Of a stretch of DNA of 64,000 nucleotides, positions 1 to 12,903 are shown piece after piece (the stretch's first letter is position 1; each line of letters opens with the position of its first letter). The notes beneath the pieces are model-generated. The model did not search any database. It was not told the DNA's origin and saw nothing but the letters and a program-made list of their open reading frames with translations. The DNA is taken from NCBI RefSeq assembly GCF_034190915.1, contig NW_026947488.1, forward strand, positions 5,404,501 through 5,468,500, written 5' to 3'. A program made the translations under genes and the position numbers. This stretch comes from Cavia porcellus. Lineage: Eukaryota > Chordata > Mammalia > Rodentia > Caviidae.

Positions 1-720
1 CTCTCGGCCTTGTGCGCCTATTGTTTCTGGCAACCTGGCCATACATTTTGGTAAGGCTGCGAGGGGAGATAAGGCAACTGGCCTGGAGTCTGAGAATTCC
101 ACCCAGCTAGTTCCCAGGCCCCCTCCCCATTTCCTGGAGGCCCACATCCGTCAAGGCCTCTCTGTCCAGATGACGCTGCCAGCGTCTCTGCAGAAGCAAG
201 GCAGAATGCGAATCCAGGCCATTTCCACAGACCCTGCACTCATTTCTTGGGGATCTAAACTGCAACTAAGCTTGTGCTATGGGAGGGAGAAGTCCATTTT
301 CCAGCAGCTAACCTCGCCTGGCAGTCAAGTTTGGCCTTGAATCTACAACTTGCCCTTGGAAGGCTGCGTATATGTCGCATTGACTAATTTCATATTTTCT
401 TCTCCCTGGGAGGGTGGAGTTTGTCCACTGCACCATGTAGAACTTGAAAAATACAGGTTCCTGGGCCCTGCCCTCGACCTGCTGGTTTGGAGTCTCTTGG
501 AGTGGCACAGGGCTGTCTGCATTCTTATTCAAGCACCCCTCCCCAGACCAACTCCGGCAACGCTGGCCTAAGGGTGATTCTGAAATGGATGCTTCTTCCT
601 CGGAAGGATTCAGAGGAGAGATGAGTTGAGTGGTGAGCCAGCGGCTGGATTTGCATGAAGGTGGGGGTGCAGGAGCTTTTGACTGCCTTGGGACCTGCTC
701 TCCAAACAACTTGAGGCTGT
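1..720. other. Unique DNA, no gene seen
   Basis: Moderately GC-rich sequence with no recognisable repeat, splice-bounded exon or RNA gene. Short open frames occur on both strands (for example about 140 codons on the minus strand, 308-730), but they overlap one another, show no domain and look like chance frames. Confidence 0.5.
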
Positions 721-1340
721 AATTATACATGCAAAGTGAAGCTAAAATTTCAGAGAAGTATCTGGAGAATTCAAGTCAGAAGAAGCATGTTCCTCTGAAA
801 TACCTAGATAATGAAAGAAAAAAATATATTCATTGCATAAATTGCTCATTAATTCACTCCTCTGTGGGGGCACACAGCTTAAAAGCAGGCGCTTTGATTA
901 ATCCGAGCGATATTAATTCCTCAGGATGCTCCCCCCAACCTATACCTGGGTCTTCATATTTCTTTCCCTTAAAAAACTCATAAATAAAGTTGTCCTTTTG
1001 CAAAAAATGCATTTCGAATTTGGCCTGGCAGAATGAGCCCTATAGTTGATAGAATCAGTTTGGTTGTGCTTTTTCTTTTTTAAGTACACATTTTGAAATC
1101 AGATACATTCTTTCCAGTTCACTGAAAATGCTAATTTTTTTCCCATCACATTTCAAAGTTGCATTATGTGTGGCTAAGCCAATAACACATAGCACAATAG
1201 CACTTCAGAAAGACTGAGGAGGAACCTGATTCCAATCAGAGGGAAAGCCAGAGAAATGGTTAATTTCAAAGACAGGCAGCTGATTGGGGAAAAGGAGCTA
1301 TAGAATTATTTCCTTAAAAAAAAAAAAAACTCTGAAAATT
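721..1340. other. AT-rich block, possible conserved noncoding element
   Basis: The base composition shifts sharply to AT-rich relative to the flanks. The core at about 820-940 holds several homeodomain-like TAAT/ATTA sites, including TTGATTAAT and ATATTAATTCC, in sequence that looks neither repeat-derived nor coding. A 14-base A run closes it (1316-1329). The enhancer-like reading is inference from composition and motif density; no conservation data are available here. Confidence 0.3.
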
Positions 1341-4240
1341 CAGAAACCACTTGGAAAGAACAAGAGTCTAATCCTGACAGGTTGATTTTTCAAGACCCTC
1401 TTAATGAAATTTCAGCCTGTCTGTTCTTCGCTCGCCCTCCGCAGGGGCTACCTGTGGTCTCTGAGGGCCCAGATCACTTTCTTTTTCTTATGCTGTTCTG
1501 TGCAGGTGCAATGGCTTATTAGTCACATGTCTGACTTTCCCACCTCTGACTCTGTTCCCCAAGCGCTCAGCCACCAGCTTGCGGAGGGAGCTGAGAGCCA
1601 CACGGAAACGGAGCAGATGAGCCAGATCACACAGAATTTCCAGCTTCTGTCGTCCAGCCCTCCTCGAAATAGCCTTCTAGGCCTGTTGCTTTGAATCAGA
1701 AAGAGTTACCTCTGTACCTTCTTCGGGATCAGTAGTAAGTGCTTAGTAATACCTTGTTTTACAAACCTCAAAAAGGAGACTAAAACCATGTTAAAATCCT
1801 GGGTAGAAAAGAGGGGCAGTGGATCACCATAAACTATTTTGGGCATTTGGGGATTACTCTTCATTCCGTTAACACAGTGATGTAGTGATCTAGTTTACTT
1901 ACGGAGGAAACAGTTCCCCAGATTTGGGATTTTATAGAATAATAATACACAAACATAATCATAGGAAGGGAGATGGTCACTTTTCGTCAAGAAAGGGCCT
2001 AAAAAAGCAGCTACTGATTACATTGTGAATTCAAGGTCAGCCATGTGTCGTGAAAGAAGAACATTTGAATTCCCTAAAAGTAACCAAGTAAAGAGGACCA
2101 AACCTCAGAACTGATGGGCTTTATTCAACCATTTGGGGACTGCCTCTCCTAGCCAGTGGCTTTCTAGGCCCTTGGGATGAGGCTGGAGGGTCACAGACAT
2201 CCTCTAGGCCATGCTGGAGGGACCATTCCACACATACTGTGGCTTCTCTACTGAGACTGACATAGTCCAACTGGAAGACTAGCAAGTGGCTCAGGGAGAG
2301 GAAAACAAAGGGCAGTGAAGCTGGAAGCTACCTCACATCTCCTCCTGACATCCCGAGCGAGGGGACCCACGCCCAGTGACTGCTGGCTTGGCCATCAGCA
2401 GCCCTTACCCTGCTGTGCAGACCCCTGATCAGTCCTCCTCCTCTCCTTCCTGAAGCCCCAAGTGCTTCCTGTGAGCTGCTTGGGGCCCTGGTGCCCTTGT
2501 CCTCCTGCTACAAAGGGGCACCTCAGCTAGCATCTCTCTCTCCACCACCCAGCAGTGGCCACTCCAGTCTTCGTCTCCAGAAGAGATCACGAGGCTCAGG
2601 GTGACCCTGCAGTTTAACCCCAGACTAGAGCCACCTGGTTCCCATGGAGAGAGCAGGTCCCAGCCCTATGCCTCCCATGACAACCACCTCTCACACAATG
2701 CTGTCCTGGCTGGTGCCGAGCTCGCTTTTCATGTAAACACACCTCAAAAGGGGCGTCTGGGCTCTAGCAACCAAGAGGTGGGCACTGCAGGGAATCGTGC
2801 TAGGAAGATTGTTTTGGAAAAAAATACGGGGTCAGAAAACTGGGGCTTGTGGGCAAAATCTAGCCTGCCAGCAAAGCATAGTCTTTACCTTTCTATGTGG
2901 TGGGAAGGAAAAATCAAGAGAGGAAAAATATTTTTACTGATGTACCAGATTTATCTGTGAGAACCCAAACTTGAATTTCCTGCATCTAACTGGCACCCAT
3001 TCATGTGTCTTTTCCAGATACTTCTGTGGAATTTATTTACTATGTAGTGTTTAGAAGAAGTTCATTGAGCTCTGGTCTGTGGCCCTGAGGGGTCTTTCAG
3101 GAGCCCCATGACCCTTCCTGAAACAGGCACCCAGTTCTCACCAAGCTTCAGGGGTCCCCCGGGCTCCCGAGCACAGGATTGCCGAATTTGGCAACTGCGC
3201 ATACAGGACATGGCACACTGAGACTGTAGACAAACAGTTACTTTTTAGTACAAGTATGTCCCAAGCATTTCATGGAACAGACTAGAGAAAAATCATCTAT
3301 CACTTATCTAAAATTGCACTTTAAAGAGTACTTTTTTAGTGGAAAAATAAGTAAAACAAAATTTGGTGACAAAATAATAGGAGCATAACAATAGTTAGTA
3401 CCTTGTGTGTTGTTACCTTTAAAGCAGTTACTCAGAGATGGGTGTCTTATATTTTAACAGCAGTCAACCGGAAGACCAACGAGGACTAATTCCCAGGGAG
3501 CCCCTTCTGTCCGACTGGACTGCGTGTCTCTTGAGCTGAGCCCCACCTTCAACGCTCGGGTTCCTCTTTTCCTCTCTCCAGTGTCTCTTACACCGTGTGG
3601 CAGTCTAGCAAGGACATAAAGTTAGTTTATTTCTCCTAAATCTACTTCTGTGTTTCGGAGTCAAAGTAAGCTCTTTTCTGATAACAACGAAAATACCGGG
3701 CAATACGGACGGTACGTGAAGGACAAGGACCCTGCTTCTTGGAGCTGTGGAGGGTGCACTCCCCTCCTGCTTTCCACGCCATCCCAGGACACTGTCATCT
3801 GGGAACCTCGCCGTGTACCTTTCCTGTGTGGTGAGGTACTGCCCAAGAGTCTACGCCAGCACACCAGAGCCACACGGTCCTTCCTCCGGCTGTACTCTAC
3901 TTGATTGAGTGTAGATGACCTGCAGGTGGACCCTTCCCGCATCACTGAGTCTCTGGACCTCCGACTCTCATTACATGAATTAAGAAACATAGGCTTGCTT
4001 TCATTTTTCCTTCCATCAAAGTAATACCTGTGCATAATTTAAAAGCCACAGTTTGGTTTGGACGGTGAAAAACAGTCCTTGTCCCCTCTCCCAAGACAAA
4101 TGGGACTCGTGGCCAGTGCAGGAAGAGATTAGGCTGAGTGGGAGTTTCAGAACTCACAGAACACTCAGGTCTGTGCCTATGATCACAGCCGCCCAGAAGG
4201 ACCAGATTCCCTCTCTCCTCCATTCTCGGCTACCAGCCGT
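1341..4240. other. Unique DNA, no gene seen
   Basis: Mixed-composition sequence without an identifiable transposable element or RNA gene. The 119-codon frame at 2601-2960 (+) and the overlapping frames at 3650-4223 have no recognisable domain. An AT-rich stretch lies at about 3290-3420. Confidence 0.45.
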
Positions 4241-4241
4241 C

Positions 4242-4400
4242 ACACATTCAGCCATCCATCCAGTAAACCTTTACTAAAGTTCAATCACGTTCCAGACACT
4301 GGCCATGGTGGCTTGGGATAGAAAGACAAACAGGAAGCACGTGTCTTGTGTGGAGTTTCCTCTGCAGACTGACAACCAACCCCCTTCAGAAGGAACCACC
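4242..4400 (-). mobile_element. L2 LINE 3' end fragment
   Basis: The plus strand reads like the reverse complement of an L2 3' end: a CCATCCAGTAAACC start, then a 'TTTACTAAAG...CCAGACACTGG' stretch like the family's 'TTTATTGAGC...CCAGGCACTG', and a run resembling 'GGGATAnAnAGACAA'. It is old and diverged. Boundaries are approximate. Confidence 0.55.
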
Positions 4401-6034
4401 AGGGGCCAGGCACCGAAGACGCAATAGCTGAGACAGGTGTTGACTGCCACTTCCGTGGACAGGAGGGTGAGTAAAAGGCCGACGCGACAAGCACCTTAGC
4501 AGAGCAAGGACATGGGCCCTCTCCCGTGGAGATGCTCACGGGAAACCCCTGCAGTGGGCCCGGGAAAGTGTTAGGACAAAAGGCCATCGAAGCAGGGTTG
4601 GCCTGAGATAGCAGGAAGAGGGTCCATGGTGGCCCCCGTGGCTCACGAGAAGGCTGAGGTGAAGGTGCTGTGAGGAAGAGGTGCCAGACCCGGGTGTCCA
4701 CGACAACACAGTGACTTCCTGGTTGGCTGCTCCCTGGTTTCAGGGATGACCTCAGGACCAACCACACAGCATCCTGGGAGCTCCTTCTCTATCTCCATCC
4801 AGGCTCTGGTTGGCCAGAGATTGTAACCTCCCAGTTCTGCTGCTGAGGATCCTACAACACGTCCTGCTGTAAGTCAACCCCAGAGAGGTGGGTTTGAAGC
4901 AAATTTTTACTAAAGTGAAAGTGGCCGATAATTCCTTTCTAGGTTTCTCTTCCCGTGATGCTAGGATTGAATGTAGAGGGTTTAGAGTAGAAAAAGAGAA
5001 CACCAAGGAGATGTGATGGTCGCCGTAGAGCCAATAGTCAGCTTGCCTTCACTTAGCTCCAGGAGCCAAAGGAAGGTGGGAGGCATGAGTCACGCAGGGG
5101 CCCATTTCCACTTAACTCGTGATAGTATTTCAAACACAGCACAAGCCTCGGTTGCTCACAGATGGTGGCATAAGATCCCTGAGCGGGGGGTACTCTGGGT
5201 CATATTGAGAAACTACTGGGAGGTTCTGCCAGTCCGATTTGCAGCAGTCATGTGGGCATGTGCTCTAAGACAGGGCAAGGATGGGTGACTCTGGTCTCCT
5301 GAGCCCTGCCCTGCAGCAGGACCCTGTCTGGGAGCCGGTCAGCCCTGGAGACCCTCTACTCACCCTTCCCTGCAGAGCCCAAGCCCACTCTTTGCTAGTG
5401 CCGAGCTCGGTGTCCTATGTAGGGCTTTTGGGGCCAACGAGGGCACATTCTCCAGGGTGCTCAGCTGCAGCCACTATCACGGGTGGCCTCTCAGAGTACC
5501 CATCAGGGCCAGTGTGCCCGAGGGCCCGTGTCTCCTTTGACTCCACTAGAATTTAAAACTGGGAGCACTTGGTTCCGTTATGGCAACATTTTAAAACTTG
5601 TTTGGGATAGCTAGAGTACATCCTTCCTCTTTATGTTTTATGAAATCTAAGTACAGGTTCATTACTTCCAATCAAAACTTAGCTCTGGAGCTGAGATATG
5701 GTATAAGAGAAAAGTACATGCAAGGTTTTAAAAAAATATTGTAGAGAAAGAGAATGTAAAATATTTTAATGCTTTTTATATGGCCACATGTTGAGATAAT
5801 AATGCTTTAGATGTTTTAAACAGCTGTACAGGGCTTATGGCCCTGCCCCTGTAACTGTGAATGATGATCTACATGAAGGTGCCTCTTCGTGGGCTATTAC
5901 TATTTAGATCTGTCAAAAGTCCCAACGTGGTCGGGGCAGGGCTTTGGGAAACTGATTAGATCATGTTCGGCCAGGTGATCCTATCAGTGCAACCCTACAA
6001 TGCCCAAGGACCTGACATCCCTGTTGCCCCTCAG
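4401..6034. other. Unique DNA, no gene seen
   Basis: No exon, RNA gene or clear repeat was recognised. 5560-5830 is AT-rich. About 5880-6000 contains a phrase (TTTGGGAAACTGATTAGATCATG) reminiscent of MaLR LTR sequence but too short and diverged to call. Confidence 0.4.
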
Positions 6035-6049
6035 AAATAGCTTGAGACA

Positions 6050-6159
6050 AGGAGCTAGGGATTTAGCTCAGTGGCGAAAGCACCTGCCTTGCAAGTGCAT
6101 GGTTGTGAGTTCGATCCCTGGTACCAATAAAAAGAATAAAGGAAAATAAAGATAAAAAT
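6050..6159 (+). mobile_element. ID-type (tRNA-derived) SINE with target-site duplication
   Basis: A tRNA-like head carries a clean A box (TAGCTCAGTGG) and B box (GAGTTCGATCC), then ...CTGGTACC and an A-rich tail (AATAAAAAG...). It is flanked by a 15-bp direct repeat, AAATAGCTTGAGACA, at 6035-6049 and 6160-6174, which marks retrotransposition by L1 machinery. The A-rich tail has mutated, so this copy is older than the ones at 57975 and 62321. It is not a tRNA gene: the 3' half does not fold back into an acceptor stem and the copy is tailed. Confidence 0.88.
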
Positions 6160-6289
6160 AAATAGCTTGAGACAGGTGCTGCCCCAAAGTCACAAAGCAA
6201 AAGCACAGACAGAGCCACTCGCATGCTGTGGGCTCAGGCAGTGAAAAAGTCCATTGGGTGGAGGGTCTGCATGGCTTTCTGGCCACAGC

Positions 6290-6425
6290 GCTTTGTTTTA
6301 AAAGCATTGTAACAAGAGTGGCAAGCTCACTTGCTCAAGTTGTGGTGGTGGTAAGAGATAAATACAGGATTTGAACCCGGGCAGGGGTTTACGGGAGCTT
6401 CCACCCTGACAGCATGCACTGTTGT
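6290..6425 (-). mobile_element. MIR SINE fragment
   Basis: The plus strand shows the reverse-complement MIR pattern: a CTCACTTGCTCAAG block, then a phrase like 'ACAGGATTTGAACCCGGGCAG', then a run toward 'GCATGCACTGTTGTCTTCTT'. It is an ancient, diverged copy with approximate limits. Confidence 0.6.
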
Positions 6426-6539
6426 CTTCTTAGCAAGTAGAAGATGGGGAGCCTGCTACGAAAATGTGTCTGGCATTAAATTCAAACAACTCACCTCATG
6501 AATTCCGAGCTCAGCAAGCCAAAATGGCCCCAGTAGGCA

Positions 6540-6605
6540 GCAGGCTGCAGCTCTGCACCCAGCAAACACTCGATAAACGCTTGCTTAATGGATGAGGCCT
6601 GCTCT
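6540..6605 (+). mobile_element. L2/MIR 3' end relic
   Basis: The phrase CACCCAGCAAACACTCGATAAACGCTTGCTTAATGGATGA matches in order the 'GCACAnAGnAnGCnCTCAATAAATGnTTGnTGAATGAATG' terminus shared by L2 and MIR on the plus strand. It is short and diverged. Confidence 0.4.
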
Positions 6606-6739
6606 GGGGAGCGGAGCAGGGAGCCTGCTTCTCTGTGCAGGATGAACCGGTACCACCGTCATTCACTGCTTTGCTTAACCAGCATGGGTTGGAATATTGA
6701 AGTGATGGGGTGACAGGGCTCACAAAGGCACCTCGAGGA

Positions 6740-6850
6740 CTGCTGTCAGGGATGTTCATCAGCAGACAGGGGAGGGGGAAGTTCCTGGAAGCAAATAACT
6801 TGTCCAAGGTCACAAACCTAGCTCTCACCAGCCCTGATGAGAAGCTGTCC
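6740..6850 (-). mobile_element. MIR SINE fragment
   Basis: The plus strand contains AATAACTTGTCCAAGGTCAC followed by AAACCTAGC. This is the reverse complement of the highly recognisable MIR core (GTGACCTTGGGCAAGTTACTT). Confidence 0.65.
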
Positions 6851-8019
6851 ATCTTGGAAAAAATAGTCCATGTGAATAATTGCCCAAAGCACTTGTCCCA
6901 GGGTGATTATGCACCTGCTCACCTTGGTGGGACAGAGCCATCCTTCATCCTCACCTGTTTCTGTGCATCGCCCATGACAAAGGCAGCACCCAGGCCCGAG
7001 GAGCCCTGGGATGATTTGCAGCTCCTGGAGAGGCCGTCTACAGACAGTGCCCCTGCTCCCCGAAGGAGAGCTGCTGCACATGTGGCTCATCTGGAAGCTG
7101 CTTCGCTTTACCCCCAAAGCAGGCATCAGATCCACCTGCCAAGCCCATCTGCTCGGCGACGTGGGGCTCAACAGGGGCCTTGGAGTCCTGAGAACTTGTG
7201 TGGATTCCCGTAGCTCGAAAATCTGTCCCATGGCACCTACACGTGGAGCTCTGGACAAAGGCGTATCTAGTAATGGCTTGCTAATCGATGGTTCCGTTTC
7301 TAATTTCACAGCAATGTGGAACCAGTGGAAGCAGAGGCATGTAATTAACATACCATTGAGGAAGTCAGCTCATTTCTTCCCCTTCTAAGCCAGATCTGTC
7401 CAGGACCTGTCTCACAGTACCATCCAGGCTGGAAAGTTCAAAAACACAATCTCTGCGAACAACAGAAAAGCAGCCCAGCCACACCTGTTTATCTGTACCC
7501 CACAGCAGCCTGTGAATGGATCCTTTATACCTAGATGCCACTTCACAGTCAGGAGCGCGCAGGAGAGTCTCAAACCTGAGACCCTCCCCCACTGCTGTGA
7601 CTCTTTGTGTTTCATCCAGAACCTTATTGTGATATTCTGATGAGCTGCAAGCTGCTTTGCTGTCCAACAGGTTTAAGGCCTCCCTCACGCAGAACTCTGT
7701 GGGTGATAGATGTCCACGCTTTATTTACCGGCAGACAGACAGAGCCCCTAGTTCCTTAGCCTGGTAACAACCGAGGTCATTCATCACTGGCTTGCTCCTT
7801 TTTGAAATTCACCGAGCAGCAGGCATCTCTTTAAACGCATGCACGTAATGCATTTTAAAGAGCATTTTCTGCACAGATCCATGTGCTCGACCTCAGTACC
7901 AAGCGCAAGATGAAACGGTGTTTTAGCAAGCACCTCCTGCACCCCGTTTGGATGCACGCAGTGAGCTGTAAATGTGGCGGTGTACAGCCAGGGTTGGAGG
8001 GAGGCTGTGATTCAACACG
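6851..8019. other. Unique DNA, no gene seen
   Basis: Overlapping chance frames occur on both strands (up to 177 codons on the minus strand, 6818-7351). None shows a domain or codon coherence. No repeat was recognised. Confidence 0.45.
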
Positions 8020-8185
8020 GGGCCGGGGATGGCTCAGCCCAATACCTGGGCATGGAGTCAACCAGGACCACAAGGCTGAGTGTGAGGGCACAGGCTTGCA
8101 GTGCCAGCTACCCTGGAGGCTTAGATGAGAGGATCATGAGTTCAAGGCCAACTCTGGCAGCAATGTGAAATGTCAAAATGAGAAG
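8020..8185 (+). mobile_element. Diverged tRNA-like plus B1-like SINE
   Basis: A degraded tRNA-type head (GGGGATGGCTCAGCCC) is followed by a B1-like body: ACAGGCTTGCAGTGCCAGCT, then a CTGGAGGCTTAGATGAGAGGATCATGAG-type block and TTCAAGGCCAACTCTGGCAGC, as in 7SL-derived SINEs. An A/G-rich tail follows. Confidence 0.65.
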
Positions 8186-9029
8186 AAGGCTTCTCCTAAG
8201 AAGGAGAAGAAGGGGATCAGGAAAGGAAAGAAGAATGAACAGGTCAGAGGGAGGCCTCAGGCAGCAAGAGCAGCCACGCTGAGGCCGTTGTGAGACTGCT
8301 GGCAGGATAAAATTTGGGTCTAGAAGGAAGAAAGGGAAGACAGGAGAAAAACCATGACACAAACAGGCTCTTTGGAAATTGCAACACTGTTATTCATGCC
8401 CCTGAAGTGTCATATGGCTTTTGTATGAATTATTACCAGCTACCGAGATGACCTTCCTCCGGCCTCTGCTTTGGCAAGCCAAGGTACTGTGTCTTACCAC
8501 AGGGGTCCTGGGCCTACCACAGGTCCCAGACCTCCTTTGCCTTCCCAGGTGGGCACAGGCAGGACACCCCCTTCTGTGCCCCAGGGAGCATTGAGGCAGG
8601 ACAGAAGGAGACCTTCTCCGATAAGAGCCCCGGCACTGTGACCAGACCTCCAGACCCCCGACTGTCCCAGTCTCCATGTGTGTACCAGGAAACCCTGTGT
8701 GGAAGTGGACAGGCGTGGGCAATGCTTCTCTGGAGGAGCAGGTCAGCTCGGAGCCTTCTCTCGTGCACCTTGCCCTGCTGTGGGCCTGGCCATCGCTGTC
8801 ATGCACCCCGAGAATTGATTGGACCTGCTAGGGGGCATTAAGATGGACTTCAGGATCAACCAAGTTATGCCTCACACCCCACTGGGGAAGTTTTCTTGGG
8901 TAAAAAGAGCCTGGGATGTGGGCAAAGCTCATGGGTTTCTGTCCCAGCTTGGTAATTGTTAGGTCCGTCATAACAGCGAGAACAAAAACCGTTTAAATGC
9001 ATGAGCCCGGCGCTGCCCTCAAGCTTTCA

Positions 9030-9185
9030 GTGTGCACCAATTCATTCCATCCTCACAGGAGGAAATGAGCCTCATAAATAGGTGCTATCAGTGCCCTCGT
9101 TTCACTGATGAGGGAATGGAGGATCACAGCAGTTAAGTATTGAGCCCCATGAAATCATATCTGGCTGACTTGAATCCCCTGCTTG
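9030..9185 (-). mobile_element. MIR SINE fragment
   Basis: Reverse-complement MIR order is visible on the plus strand: ATTCCATCCTCACAGGAGG, then CCCTCGTTTCACTGATGAGG, then a 'GCAGTTAAGTA' block and a final GACTTGAATCCCCTGC. Old and diverged. Confidence 0.6.
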
Positions 9186-12100
9186 TAACTGCTGGAAGCA
9201 GCCTCTTCAGCATCCATGCGGCCAGCATCTGGGGCTGTGTGATTCAGAGGGCAGGGGATATCCCTGGCTCCTCCCCAAACATGACCTCCAGAAATTGCCA
9301 AGTATCCAGTGGTGTGCAAAACTGACCATGCATGAGCATCACAGTGCTGCACATTTCTTTGCAGAAGGTCTTTGATGACTCCCCCAAAAGTAGAGATGGA
9401 CCCCATTTCCCACCCTTGTCCATGTCCCTTCTGTGAACAAGACAGCTGCTTTTCAGTATAATATGGAGCTGCATTTCTTGTAAGCATTTTCTTTGGGCTG
9501 GCTCTGTCACTGGAGGGATATGGACCCTTCTCTTTGGTGTCCCTGCAAACTGCCACAGTTAATAATGGCTTCTTGAGTGACCAACTGCTGTAGAGCACTG
9601 GAGGAGAATTTCCAAAAAAGGGCTAGGCTTCTTCAGTTCGAACTTTAGTCCCATTCATTGTAGAAATATCTACTAAGAACTTACCAGTTTCTTGGTCCTT
9701 TGTGAGGCTCTAGGGTAGCACCTCATGGACACCATGTTGGCTTCAGAGTGCTGGCAAAGGCTGGAAGACAATCCCAGGTACCCAAGAAGAGGCACCTGTC
9801 TTTGAGCTAGGTGGGATGGGGAAAGGGCCGGCATCACGGGCGGAGCGCCCTTGTTGGCTGAGGGTGGCAGTCTGGCTTGTGTGTGTGGCTGTCCTCTCAG
9901 TGCACTGGGGATCTTGCCCTCGGCCTCTCGGTCCACCTGTGCGTTACAGGCTCAGAGTGTTCTCTGATGACAGTTGTCCAGCATGTCTTCTTAGCAGTCC
10001 ATCCCTGTCCTCTGCCTGCAGAATTCTCAGAGTATGGGTCATGGGCCTGGGGTCAAGTGCATCTTGTTCTTGGGTCGCCTCACCAGGAGGCACATTTATG
10101 TCACCACGGAGGTCACCGTGGCTCTGAGGAGTAGGGCCAAGCTTAGGGATGCTCTCTCAGGAAAGCCTGGGCGCCTGGACATGGATATTCCTTGAGATCT
10201 TTAGGTCAGTTGGTGTATGGGACATGTAAGAAGTTTTTGAGGGGAACCTGGAGGTTTGAGACTCACCATAATAACTGCAGAGACTGACCCCAGGGTGAGA
10301 GGTGAGCCTCAGGTGTCCCCCAAGGAAGCAACAGAGTTCAGGATGGCTGCTGTTCCTACCGAGTGCCCAGTGCACTTGCTATTCCTCCTTAAGGGAGGAG
10401 AAAGAAGTTCTGGGGTGCAGTCTGTGCCATGCCATGTTGGCTATGCCAACAGAGGCTGAGAAAGAGCAGCCGACGAGGTTTACATTTATTCGCTACCCAC
10501 ACACCTCCTGACTTGTCCCCCCTGAGGTGTTTGCTCAGTGGCTTTGATGGATGGATGCAGGGACAGAGGCCACCTGGACTTCCTCTGATCGTGAGGGACG
10601 ATTAGAAAATAGCTTCCTGTGGTTTTGGTCCCAGCACTCATAATAGTGGCTCAGAGAGGTGGAGGGCCCTCAGCACCTTAATGACAAAGGTTCCATGGAA
10701 GTTATTGGCTTTCTCATCTGGGAGCTGAGAGGCCTGGCTGAAGCCCAAGGAGGAGAGGGTCACAGCAAACAGTGTTCTGGATGCCACTGCCATGGAAAGG
10801 ACAGAAGCTGTCCTGTGGATAAGACAGTCTCAGGGGTGGGAGCCAAGCTGGGAAGAGGTCTTCGGCCCAGTGTCATGTTCAGGATGTGACTCCTGAGAGG
10901 AACTTTGAGACAGGGAGAGACAAGCTCTTCCCCTTGGTGCCAAGGAGAAGCTGTACCCTCCTGCCATCTAGGTGCGTGGCCTGGGTCAGAGGCCAGCTGG
11001 AAGGGAGATGTCCAGCCGGATGCCCCTAGCTGGAGCCAAGATCCTGGAACTCCAGCAGGAGAGGAGCTCCATCACAAAACGTCGCAACACAGCATGAAAA
11101 ACCAGGGAGGATGAGGGGAGGGAAGAAGGCTGCCTGTGAATCCAGGACTCCTCTTCAGATGAAGGATGGGTGGGCAACATTCGTGCCTCTGTGCGCTGCC
11201 ATCTAGGAGATTTATAGGCAGGCAGACTGGTCTGCACCAGGACAGGGACAGATGTGTCCTTTGTGGTTCTCCCAACACATCCACCCTCCTAAGCCACTGG
11301 GGCTTGTGCACATGAGTCGATGGGGCCTCTAAAGAAGCAGAAACCTGCATTCCATGGCTGGCCCCAATGACAGGTTGAAAACTCATGATTCATATCCCAG
11401 AGAGGCTGTGGATAAACAATAAAGTTATTGTTTATTTCCGCTGCAGAATCTCCATACATTTTTATTTTGGCTGCTGCGGCAGCAGGTCTTTGGGAAGCAA
11501 ATGCTGGCAGAAGCAAAGACAGAGGCTTGGCAGCGAGGATCCAAGGAACACAGCAGTGAGGACACCGCATGACCTGACTTGTCCCCAGTGACTTTGCAAG
11601 GCCCTTAGGTACATCCCGGGAAGCTAGCCTCTCCTCTGCACCACCCCATCAGCGGGGGAGGGGAGTGCCTGTGGCTTGCGCTTGTGACCACTCAGCTAAG
11701 TATCTGAGCGCCAATCTGTTAAAGTCACAGGACACACGTTAGGCAGGTGGGTCAGGGTTTCCCAACAGCAGCAGCCACGAAGGAGGGCGGAGAGTAAACT
11801 AAGAGGCAGGAGGGAGCACAGCAGAGTGCTCCCATGCCACTGGCTGACATGGAGCTCAGTGGGGTCCTTGGTTTATGCAGCAAGCCCTAGGACCAGAGGG
11901 GAGGAGAGGTCAGCACGACTGGGACTTGAGGTCCTTCTAGCCCGATGTTCTGCTACTTGAACCCCTTGGCATTGGCATTATCCATGTTCCCTGCAGTCAG
12001 GCCTCAGAAAACACAGTCCCATGCACTGGACTGCCCCTCTGCATGTGTCTGCCTTCCAGTGCCTGCTCTTACTATGGTGGCCAGGGTTTAGTGGACAGCA

Positions 12101-12599
12101 GAGACCCAGAGAAATGACAAGGAGCCCATTTGCATGTATTGATGGGGTCATGTATTGATGGATGGCCAGATCCACAACTGCACACATTGACAGTTTCCTC
12201 CAGATAACACCCAAGTTCCACACACAGGTAGGCAGACGGAGAGACTAATTCCCAGTGCTGCCCAAGTCACTCAACAAACAGAGTTCCCAGCCAGAGCTCC
12301 CAGCACCCTCCCCCGGGGTGGAACTGGTCCTTACTCTCTGAGAGTCCGTACCCTGTTGTCTCTGCAGGCAACCTCACTAGAGTCAGTGGCTGTGAGTGAT
12401 CTCTCACAACCACTGGTGTAGGCACTCACGTAAGGATGAGTTTGGGCTCTGGCCTGCAAAGATTTCTGTTAGAAAACAGCACTTTGCATAGCAGTTCTTA
12501 CCTCAAGACCCTAGCTAGGCCCTTGTTAGGGCTGATTCATTGTGTTAATTGAGAAGCTTAGAAGTGACTCAGCAAGGAGTCAGGGTCCTCCCTTTGTAC
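9186..12599. other. Unique DNA, no gene seen
   Basis: No supported gene. A weak L2-like stretch lies at 9650-9760 (minus; TACTAAGAACTTACCAG). Overlapping short frames at 9800-11590 lack domains. Nothing resembles a splice-bounded exon with coherent codon use. Confidence 0.4.
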
Positions 12600-12903
12600 G
12601 CGTCCTTATCCTTAGCCTGTGTGAGAGGAGGGCGTGGGGAGGGTGGAGTGCTGTACCCACCCTAGCTAGGGCAGGTAGCCTGAGATAAGGGAGAAGAAGA
12701 GGCTTGCTCTTCCCTACCTTTTTGCTCTTACTGCTTTTTCTGTCTTCTGCCACCATGAATGGCTGCCCCTGGGCCGTGCCACCCTGCCTTGGAGCTGATT
12801 ATGGACTAAAATCTCCACAGCCTGAGCCCTACATAAACCTTTCCTTCCTTCATTTTGGATGTTAAGAGTTTTGGTTCAGGAATGAGAAAAAAGTAACCAA
12901 GAC
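12600..12903 (+). mobile_element. ERVL-MaLR LTR (MT/ORR1-like), 3' part
   Basis: The 3' half of a MaLR-type solo LTR: CTTCTGCCACCATGAATGGC, then GGACTAAAATCTCCACAG, a CATAAACCTTTCCTTCCTTC block, TTTTGGTTCAGG, and the terminal AAGTAACCAAGACA, close to the 'AGTAACTAAGACA' end of rodent MT/ORR1 LTRs. The 5' end is not clearly delimited. Non-autonomous old LTR with no coding capacity. Confidence 0.65.

Noticed and set aside
6050..6130. tRNA-like sequence with A and B boxes (also at 28316, 57975 and 62321)
   Set aside because: Each is tailed by A-rich sequence, lacks a closing acceptor stem, and some carry target-site duplications, so they are ID SINEs and not tRNA genes.
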